Below, piece by piece: positions 58,407 to 64,000 of a stretch of 64,000 nt of DNA. Source of the stretch: a bacterium (lineage in GTDB: Bacteria > Armatimonadota > Abditibacteriia > Abditibacteriales > Abditibacteriaceae); contig SDZD01000016.1 of assembly GCA_004172935.1 (NCBI GenBank), positions 40,051-104,050 on the forward strand, in the 5' to 3' direction. The notes below the pieces were generated by a model that searched no databases, was not told the origin of the DNA, and saw only the letters and a list, made by a program, of their open reading frames with translations. The stretch's first letter is position 1, and every line of letters starts with the position of its first letter. The position numbers were made by a program, and so were the translations under genes.

Positions 58407-59128
58407 TGGGCGTAGGCTGATGGCAGGGCGTTAGTTGCGTAACGTTGAAGCGTAGGTTGTCCCGCTATCAGCGGGGCGCTTTTGCGGCTGTCGAGGAAGT
58501 TGACCACATCATGGGCATGAGTGGGGACATTGACTTTTTGATTGGTCCAGAGGATATGCCCATCGGGGCCGATGACGAAAGTGACGCGCCCAGCGACGCC
58601 ATCTTTGCTTAACACCCGATAGTCGCGAGCGGTTGTTTTGTTGGTATCGGCCAGAAGTGGGTACGAAATGTCGTAGCTTTTGGCGAAGACAGCTTTGGAG
58701 GCGACATTTTGAACCGAGACGCTAAAGACTTTGGCGCCGCGCATTTGAAATTCGGGAAGGCTCTGGTTGAAGGAGATGGCTTCCCCGACGCAGGAGAGAG
58801 TCAAATCGCGCGGATAAAACGACAGAACGACGGTTTGGCCGCGTAATTGGGAAAGGCGATGGTGCTTGCCCAATTGATCGGGCAGATCGAAGTCGGGCGC
58901 GAGGTCGCCGGGTTGCAGTGGAGTTTTTACCAGAGGCAGTTCCAGAGCGCGCGGCAAATCGGAGAGGTCAAATTTTTTGGGAGTAGAAAGGGATATTTGC
59001 TGCATCTGTTGTGATTTAGATGCAACTGTCGCGGATTGGGGAGTTTTTTGTGCGGCGTTCCAAACTACCGCTGTGGCGGTGGTCGCGATGGCGACACCGA
59101 AAATGAGTGCTAAACCGAGTTTTTTCAT
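58403..59128 (-). CDS. Exported peroxiredoxin (AhpC/TSA, Bcp-like)
   Basis: 241 aa. Signal peptide or anchor at 1-22 (LGLALIFGVAIATTATAVVW). Peroxiredoxin domain from LQPGDLAPDFDLPDQLG, with the peroxidatic Cys in YPRDLTLSCVGEAISFNQ (T-x2-C as in Bcp/PrxQ), and GRVTFVIGPDGHILW. It would remove periplasmic peroxides. ATG 59128 has GGAGC 8 nt upstream; the TTG four codons earlier is less likely. Another redox-defence gene near the msr island. Confidence 0.85.
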   Translation of the reverse strand: MKKLGLALIFGVAIATTATAVVWNAAQKTPQSATVASKSQQMQQISLSTPKKFDLSDLPRALELPLVKTPLQPGDLAPDFDLPDQLGKHHRLSQLRGQTVVLSFYPRDLTLSCVGEAISFNQSLPEFQMRGAKVFSVSVQNVASKAVFAKSYDISYPLLADTNKTTARDYRVLSKDGVAGRVTFVIGPDGHILWTNQKVNVPTHAHDVVNFLDSRKSAPLIAGQPTLQRYATNALPSAYAH

Positions 59129-59147
59129 GCTGTGCTCCAATGAATCG

Positions 59148-60128
59148 CTAGTGCTTCGACCAGATGCGGGTATTTAGATCGAGGTCACTCACTATGCCCG
59201 TTACGAGAGAAAGTTGGTTGAGCGTGTGGCTCAGGGCGTTGATGTCGAGGGGTGTACTCATGGTGGGAGCCTCGAACCAGTTATCAGTTTTGGCGAGCAT
59301 CAAATACATTTGCCCACCAATGAAAGCAGCAGCGACCACGTTGTTTTGGCGTTTGCGCAAATCGACGAGGCGACGCATGAGCGAACTTGAAAGGATGTAG
59401 CGTGCTTCGGTCTGGTCGGACGAGTTGACCTTGAACATGCCTTCAAATTCAGGGTCTTCGAGTTGAACCAACTGGCCTCGCCCTGTCAACTGGGCGCCCA
59501 TTTTCTGAAACATTTTTCCCAACGAACCCATAGCGCCAGTGAGGTCTTCGGGCATCACATAGGTTTGGCCGACGAAGTTCTTGTTGAAATCGAAGATGAA
59601 CATCAAACCATTAAAGATGTCGCGATATTCGGTGTGGGTAGTACCGTTGGAGTCACGGCGCTGATGCCGCTCTTCGGCGTGGACTTCGGAGAGGCGGATG
59701 CGGGTAGCACCGATGGTGCCTTCAATGAGGTCTTCAGAATTGTAGCGGTCGGGGCGAGAGAACAGATTGGCTCGGTTAAATTCGCCTTCGCTGAGGCCGG
59801 GCTGGGCTTGATAGTGCAAATCACCAAATTGGGAAACCAAGGTGGGCATCACGAAGGTCTTGAACTCACTTGAATAGGCATTGCGCGCGTTAGAGGACGT
59901 TATGCCCCAGATCAGGGCGCCAAGCATAAGAGGGGCCAACAGGAAAATGAAGCCGAGATTCATGCCCAAAACGATGAGGACCCCGACAGCGAAGACGCCC
60001 AGCCCAATGTAAATGCCGTTTTGCGCTTTCTGGGCGTAGACGAGACGCTGGGCTTCAAGAGATTGAAGAGTCGGGGCGAGTTGGGCGGCCAGCGTGGAGA
60101 GATCGGGGACGGAAGCAGGATTTTGCAT
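59148..60128 (-). CDS. DUF3137 family membrane protein
   Basis: 326 aa. Two adjacent membrane helices at about 38-80 (IYIGLGVFAVGVLIVLGM and IFLLAPLMLGALIWGI), then a soluble domain with LHYQAQPGLSEGEFNRANLFSRPDRYNSEDLIEGTIG, DIFNGLMFIFDFNK and RYILSSSLMRRLVDL, which are the DUF3137 hallmarks. DUF3137 genes very often pair with lemA, as here (20-bp gap). Function unknown, perhaps membrane stress. Confidence 0.85.
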   Translation of the reverse strand: MQNPASVPDLSTLAAQLAPTLQSLEAQRLVYAQKAQNGIYIGLGVFAVGVLIVLGMNLGFIFLLAPLMLGALIWGITSSNARNAYSSEFKTFVMPTLVSQFGDLHYQAQPGLSEGEFNRANLFSRPDRYNSEDLIEGTIGATRIRLSEVHAEERHQRRDSNGTTHTEYRDIFNGLMFIFDFNKNFVGQTYVMPEDLTGAMGSLGKMFQKMGAQLTGRGQLVQLEDPEFEGMFKVNSSDQTEARYILSSSLMRRLVDLRKRQNNVVAAAFIGGQMYLMLAKTDNWFEAPTMSTPLDINALSHTLNQLSLVTGIVSDLDLNTRIWSKH

Positions 60129-60148
60129 AAAGGGCGAGAGAAGTGACT

Positions 60149-60703
60149 TTAGAACTGGCCAGAGAGGTTAGGGGCAGTGCGGGCGGCGGGTTCGGTTGCG
60201 AAAAAGTCGCGCGGTCGAAAGCCAAATGGGCCAGCGAGCAGCGAGGAAGGGAAACTTTGGATGCTGGTATTGTAGTCGCTGATGGCGGCGTTGAAGGAGC
60301 GACGCGAAGCGGAGATTTGTTCTTCGAGTTCGGTGAGGGTGCGTTGTAGGTGCAGGAAGTTATCGCTGGCGCGCAGCTGAGGGTACGCTTCGGCAACCGC
60401 CATGATTTGCCCGAAAAGCGGGGCCATCTGGGAATCGGCTTGAAGGCGGACATTAGGGCTGCCGCCACTTTGAGCCTGTGCGCGGAGCCGGGTTATTTCT
60501 TCGAGGACGCTGCGCTCGTGTTTGGCATAGCCCTGCACGGTGGCGACAAGGTTGGGGACGAGGTCGAAACGTTTTTGCAAGTTGGCGTCCAGAGAGGCAA
60601 AGGCATTATCCACCGCATTTCGGCGCGACACAAGGCCGTTATAGATTCCTGCGGGTATGAGCAGGAGAACGAGGAGGATGACGAGAATAACAATAGCGTC
60701 CAT
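60149..60703 (-). CDS. LemA family protein
   Basis: 184 aa. N-terminal membrane helix (AIVILVILLVLLLIPAGIY), then the LemA signature YNGLVSRRNAVDNAFASLDANLQKRFDLVPNLV and NFLHLQRTLTELEEQISASRRSFNAAISDYNTSIQSFPSSLLAGPFGF. The family consists of membrane-anchored helical-bundle proteins of unclear function. First gene of the lemA-DUF3137 pair. Confidence 0.92.
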   Translation of the reverse strand: MDAIVILVILLVLLLIPAGIYNGLVSRRNAVDNAFASLDANLQKRFDLVPNLVATVQGYAKHERSVLEEITRLRAQAQSGGSPNVRLQADSQMAPLFGQIMAVAEAYPQLRASDNFLHLQRTLTELEEQISASRRSFNAAISDYNTSIQSFPSSLLAGPFGFRPRDFFATEPAARTAPNLSGQF

Positions 60704-60749
60704 AGAACAATTCCAATTTTAACGCCTCGGCAGAAGGAGGCAGGGACAT

Positions 60750-61394
60750 TTGCGATGCGCAAGGCGTGAAACTGTCGGGGTGAATTCCCAGAGTGCGTTT
60801 GAGTTTTTGAAGACGTGTGACCCGATATTAGGAGACATCGTGGAGCGAGTCGGCCCGCTGGAAGAGCGGGCGGGACAGGGCGATCATTTTGCGGCGTTAT
60901 GTGGCATTATCATTGGACAACAGCTGTCGGTGGCATCGGCGCGCGCTATTCGCGGGCGCTTTGAGGCGCATTTTGGTGCTAATCCTTCGCCAAAGGCAGT
61001 GCGGGAGTTGCGCGAGCAGGATGTGAAGCCGCTGGGCCTCTCGGCGGCGAAAGCGCGCTATTTGCGTAGCCTTGCGGCACATGTCGATGAGGGACAACTA
61101 GAAATTACGCGCCTGGAAACATTGTCTGACGAGGAGATTCGCGCAGAAATCGTGGCTGTTAATGGTCTTGGGCCTTGGAGCGCGGATATGTTTATGATGT
61201 TTCACCTGAACAAACCTGATGTGTTACCAGTAGGCGACCTGGGGATTCGCGAGGGCATACGGAGGCTGTATGGGTTGGATGAGCGCCCCAGTGCGGCGGA
61301 GATGGAACGAATTTCTCAGCCGTGGCGCCCGCACCGGACTTTGGCGAGTCGGTATCTTTGGGCTTCGCTTGAGTTGGCGAAAGAGTCGAAGTGA
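60750..61394 (+). CDS. DNA-3-methyladenine glycosylase (AlkA-like, HhH-GPD)
   Basis: 214 aa. Base-excision repair enzyme for alkylated purines. Helix-hairpin-helix VNGLGPWSADMFMMF at about 132-146 and the catalytic Asp in PVGDLGIREGIRRLYG at about 154-169; the N-terminal part CGIIIGQQLSVASARAIRGRF fits the family. The TTG at 60750 has a full AAGGAGG sequence 9 nt upstream, which supports this start; GTG 60780 is the alternative. Confidence 0.88.
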   Translation: MRCARRETVGVNSQSAFEFLKTCDPILGDIVERVGPLEERAGQGDHFAALCGIIIGQQLSVASARAIRGRFEAHFGANPSPKAVRELREQDVKPLGLSAAKARYLRSLAAHVDEGQLEITRLETLSDEEIRAEIVAVNGLGPWSADMFMMFHLNKPDVLPVGDLGIREGIRRLYGLDERPSAAEMERISQPWRPHRTLASRYLWASLELAKESK

Positions 61395-61470
61395 AGTGGA
61401 TACGATTTAAAGGGGATACGATTTAATGGGTTTGCGCGGGTTTATTGGGCGCAGGGGGGGCAACCCACGG

Positions 61471-62115
61471 TTAGTTTTTGTGGGGTTTGCGGAAGGTCAT
61501 CATCATTCCCTTCCAGAGGTATGGAATGGGTCGGCCCGCGCCTTCGAAGTTGACAAATTCGAAGCCCTGCTGTTCGCCGAGAGTACGCAGTGTGTTATAC
61601 GACCAGTGCTTGATGTGGCCGCCTTCCCAGAGCGCGGAGAGAGCGAGGTCGATACGATTGGTGACTGATAACACGACGTTCTTGAGGTAGCCCCAGTAGG
61701 GTGTTGTGAGGATGAGAAGACCACCAGGACGGAGCGCAGCCAAGGCGCGGCGCATAAAGGCGCGCGGGCGGTAGAGGTGTTCGATTACCTCGACGGAGAT
61801 GATGGCATCGAAGGATTGGATGTTATCGAAGGGTTCGCAGAGGTCATCGAAAAGCGACCATTGGGCGAAAGTGATGTCGGGCCACTTATCGCGGGCGCGG
61901 TCGATGCCGCCCTGTGAGAGATCGACACCGTACATGGTGTAGCCGCCTTCCTGAGCGAGCGAGGCCGCAAAGCCACCATCGCCACAGCCAGCATCCAGCA
62001 CATTTTTGATGTCGGGAACGGCTTTGAGTTGGTGTAGCATTTTGGTGAGGTAAAGGGGTTGGTGGGGAGGGTCAGCCTGGCTATAGTCGTGATAGGTATG
62101 GTCTGTTTGATTCAT
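61471..62115 (-). CDS. Class I SAM-dependent methyltransferase
   Basis: 214 aa. Rossmann methyltransferase with motif I VLDAGCGDGGFAASLA at about 40-55, acidic motif II in MYGVDLSQ, and post-motif ISVEVIEHLYRPRAFMRRAL and LRPGGLLILTTPYW, as in UbiG-like and sugar/lipid methyltransferases. ATG 62115 chosen over the earlier in-frame codon at 62133. Substrate unknown; the YWGYLKNVVLSVTNRID region resembles enzymes of polysaccharide clusters. Confidence 0.88.
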   Translation of the reverse strand: MNQTDHTYHDYSQADPPHQPLYLTKMLHQLKAVPDIKNVLDAGCGDGGFAASLAQEGGYTMYGVDLSQGGIDRARDKWPDITFAQWSLFDDLCEPFDNIQSFDAIISVEVIEHLYRPRAFMRRALAALRPGGLLILTTPYWGYLKNVVLSVTNRIDLALSALWEGGHIKHWSYNTLRTLGEQQGFEFVNFEGAGRPIPYLWKGMMMTFRKPHKN

Positions 62116-62220
62116 AATACAGCCAGTCCTCACAAGCGAAAGTTGGGTTTAGGAACTATATGAACCGGGGTTTCGCTTGCGTTGGGCCAAAGGCAACGGC
62201 TAACAAGTTCTTCCACAAAA

Positions 62221-62345
62221 ATCAATTTTCTGAGGCAATAAATCAATCTTTTAAATTAATTCAAGGGGAATTTTGTGCAATTTTTACACCTTAAATCTGC
62301 ACAAAAGATTGATTATTCAATGTTTTGCCTTTTTGGCAATGAGTT
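62221..62345. repeat. AT-rich intergenic segment with ATTGATT boxes (possible copy C)
   Basis: The 338-bp gap 62116-62453 has no gene. It contains ATCAATTTTCTGAGGCAAT, AAATCAATCTTTTAAATTAATTC and AAAAGATTGATTATTCAAT, the same boxes as copies A and B but without the complete order. GGAGG at 62446-62450 is the ribosome site for the GH43 gene. Confidence 0.4.
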
Positions 62346-62453
62346 GAGGGATGCTCGCTGCGTGTAGCGCTTCACAGCACATGTCAACTTTCACTGATTT
62401 CAGTATACCTAATTTCTTCTTTCACTTCAATCAAACAGGCAAACTGGAGGCTT

Positions 62454-63428
62454 GTGAATTTGGAGTATTCAAACCCGCTCTGGGATGGTTACTGTGCTGA
62501 CCCGTTTGTGCTGAAGACGGGCGATTTTTATTATTGCTATGCCACAGGGGCAACCTCGGAGCCGTTGGCCGATGGAAGACATTTCGTGTTGCTGAAGTCG
62601 AGCGACCTCGCGAACTGGGAGTCATTGGGGGGCGCCCTTATCCCGATGGAAGGGTGCGAGAACGCGGAGCATTGGGCACCAGAAGTATGTGAACGCGACG
62701 GGGTATTCTGGATGTATTTTTCGTGCAACACCCCACATGGCGGCGACATCACCCAGCGTTTGCATGTGGCACGCGCTAACTCACCTGAGGGGCCGTTTGA
62801 AGTGGTGAAGCCACTGTTATTCCCCAACGATGGATTTACGATTGATGCTTCGCCCTTCAATGACCCGCAGACAGGGAAATGGTATCTGTATTTCGCACGC
62901 GATTTTATGGATGGGCGCGTGGGGACAGGCACGGCTGTCGTGGAGCTAAATGACGACATGATTTCGTGGACGGGAGAGGTTCATACCGTGGTGCGGGCTT
63001 CTGCCGACTGGCAGATATATGAGCGCAATCGCACAATTTATGGGAAACAAGTGGAAGCGTGGCACACAGTCGAGGGGGCTTTCGTGGTGTTCCATGCAGG
63101 GAAATATGTGTGCTTTTATGCGGGCGGCAACTGGACGAATGCCAGCTATGGGGTTTCGTTTGCAGTGGCGGATTCGCCGATTGGCCCGTGGCTGGATGAG
63201 CAGAGCGCCGAAGGGGCATTTGTGCTGCGCGGTAACGAGAACACGATTGGGCCGGGGCATAACTCGGTGGTATTGGCACCGGATGATAAGACGTATTTGT
63301 GCATTTACCATGCATGGAACGCCGAGGGGACACGGCGGCAGTTGTGCCTTGACCCAATCGAGTGGACAACGCAGGGGCCAAAAGTAACGCCGACGCGGGG
63401 GGCGCAGAGCGTCAATCTTAGTGGTTAG
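62454..63428 (+). CDS. Glycoside hydrolase family 43 protein
   Basis: 324 aa, five-bladed beta-propeller of GH43 (arabinosidase/xylosidase type). General-base Asp in DGYCADPFVLK at about 11-21, pKa-modulating Asp in TIDASPFNDP near 125, and general-acid Glu in WHTVEGAFVVFH near 206. Also GPGHNSVVLAPDDKTYLCIYHAW near the C-terminus, where the conserved GPGH His coordinates an ion. No signal peptide, so it probably acts on imported oligosaccharides. GTG 62454 is only 3 nt from GGAGG; TTG 62460 would give better spacing. Confidence 0.88.
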   Translation: MNLEYSNPLWDGYCADPFVLKTGDFYYCYATGATSEPLADGRHFVLLKSSDLANWESLGGALIPMEGCENAEHWAPEVCERDGVFWMYFSCNTPHGGDITQRLHVARANSPEGPFEVVKPLLFPNDGFTIDASPFNDPQTGKWYLYFARDFMDGRVGTGTAVVELNDDMISWTGEVHTVVRASADWQIYERNRTIYGKQVEAWHTVEGAFVVFHAGKYVCFYAGGNWTNASYGVSFAVADSPIGPWLDEQSAEGAFVLRGNENTIGPGHNSVVLAPDDKTYLCIYHAWNAEGTRRQLCLDPIEWTTQGPKVTPTRGAQSVNLSG

Positions 63429-63676
63429 TTATTAGTTTCTAGTGGTTAGTTTTCTGCTGCTCGGCCATCATCTGGCACCGCGACACTTACCCCCTGACGG
63501 TGTCGGGGACCAGCCAAGGTAGATGGGCCGAGTTGGGGGTGTCTCTCGTTTGGCCCCTCCTAACCTCCCCATAAATGGAGAGGGACCACTCATGGAACTC
63601 CTACGGGGCTGGGCTTAAGCCAGGAAAACAAGCCATATAAGGGTTACCGAACTCACGGTTCTCTCATTGATGGCGC
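63429..63676. other. Intergenic region with no gene recognised
   Basis: Between the GH43 stop and the next terminator. It holds a short direct repeat TAGTGGTTAGTT twice (63418-63456 area), GC-rich segments such as GGTGTCGGGGACC, and CCTCCCCATAAATGGAGAGGG near 63560-63580, a short inverted repeat. No ORF with family similarity on either strand. Confidence 0.5.
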
Positions 63677-63735
63677 AGGGATAAATTGAACAGAGCCGAA
63701 CGCATCATGCGTTCGGCTCTGTTCAATTTATCCCT
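63677..63735. terminator. Very long perfect hairpin (about 29-bp arms)
   Basis: 63677-63705 is the exact reverse complement of 63707-63735, nominally separated by a single base, so the real loop is a few bases wider. It ends the minus-strand gene entering from the right edge. Confidence 0.85.
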
Positions 63736-63748
63736 ACTTTCAGTTGGG

Positions 63749-64000
63749 TTAGCTGGTTTTGGCGGAGAGGGCGGTTGACGACTTGGTTGAAGAAGAAGTC
63801 TGGGTGCCAATGATGGAAAACGACTGGGCTGTGCCAGTTGCGGTGTAAGCCCATTTGCCGTTGTTTTTCATCGGATAAAGCGTTCCGGTTGCGTTGTCGC
63901 GCAACTGGAGTTGCAAGTTGGATGGAACTGCGGTGAAGTTGGGCCAGTAGAGGGTCACTCGTTCACCTTTGGTGGCTCCATCGACAGCGAAACGCCATTC
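63749..64000 (-). CDS. C-terminal part of an unknown protein (runs off the right edge)
   Basis: 84 codons open from the window edge to the TAA at 63749-63751; the start lies beyond 64000. The visible part reads WRFAVDGATKGERVTLYWPN, LQLQLRDNATGTLYPMKNNGKWAYTATG, and a Ser/Thr-rich tail TQTSSSTKSSTALSAKTS. The beta-strand pattern resembles the C-terminal sorting or immunoglobulin-like domains of exported proteins with PEP-type anchoring, but this is only a suggestion. Confidence 0.6.
   Translation of the reverse strand, partial: EWRFAVDGATKGERVTLYWPNFTAVPSNLQLQLRDNATGTLYPMKNNGKWAYTATGTAQSFSIIGTQTSSSTKSSTALSAKTS

Overview
The window looks like a chromosome segment of a diderm, environmental, saprophytic bacterium, most likely of the Armatimonadota/Abditibacteriota group (inference). 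Evidence for an outer membrane is direct: lpxB, a fabZ-lpxA fusion, msbA, waaA (kdtA), lpxK and an lpxL-type acyltransferase are all present. The type II pseudopilin-like gene at 8668 has the N-terminal [18 protein letters not shown] sequence and the terminal H-x9-DG motif that are common in Armatimonadota, Planctomycetota and relatives. Several secreted glycoside hydrolases (GH5-like, GH42-like, GH63-like, GH43) and a 1440-residue Calx-beta surface protein suggest a polysaccharide-degrading lifestyle.

Layout. 1-8 kb: L,D-transpeptidase, RicT, then a leftward run of an M16 peptidase homologue, a DUF2993-like protein, GcvH and a large GH5-like enzyme. 7.4-11.2 kb: rightward exported proteins including a redoxin, a pseudopilin-like protein, a DJ-1/YHS fusion and a DUF4198 protein, perhaps metal or redox handling. 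11.4-22.7 kb: mutY, tatC with a long acidic extension, a GH42-like protein, an EamA transporter, a YdjM-like membrane protein, secD, secF, DUF4446 and dut, then tRNA-Ser(UGA). 23-31 kb: rfbA, stress membrane protein, SnoaL-like protein, an isocitrate/isopropylmalate dehydrogenase and the Calx-beta giant. 31-47.5 kb: lipid A and LPS core genes interspersed with an esterase, nagZ, a GNAT, a DinB protein and a GH63-like/AraC pair; it ends at tRNA-Ser(GCU).

47.6-52.7 kb is the accessory region. Three tandem, leftward ADP-ribosylglycohydrolase paralogues are followed by a CdiI_2-like immunity gene. The first paralogue in transcription order is split by an 812-bp IS1-family element (8-bp target duplication), and the immunity gene is split by a 765-bp Tn3-derived miniature element with 38-bp terminal repeats and a 5-bp target duplication. 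Removing either element and one duplication restores an open frame.

53-57.4 kb is the most interesting functional unit: an ECF sigma factor with a C-terminal membrane segment, a zinc-finger anti-sigma factor, a secreted protein that is about 19 percent methionine, and a tightly overlapping operon for MsrP, a 50-residue membrane protein, a cytochrome b and a thioredoxin-MsrB fusion. The parts resemble the hypochlorite-scavenging SigF/MrpX/YedY system known from Azospira, but with different regulator, cytochrome and fusion components. The Met-rich gene and the msr operon share a similarly spaced promoter-like motif.

57.4-64 kb: lipid kinase, peroxiredoxin, DUF3137 and LemA pair, a 3-methyladenine glycosylase, a methyltransferase, GH43 and the C-terminus of a gene that runs off the right edge. 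Many genes end at unusually long, perfectly paired hairpins, and a diverged AT-rich intergenic repeat of about 180 bp occurs at least twice.
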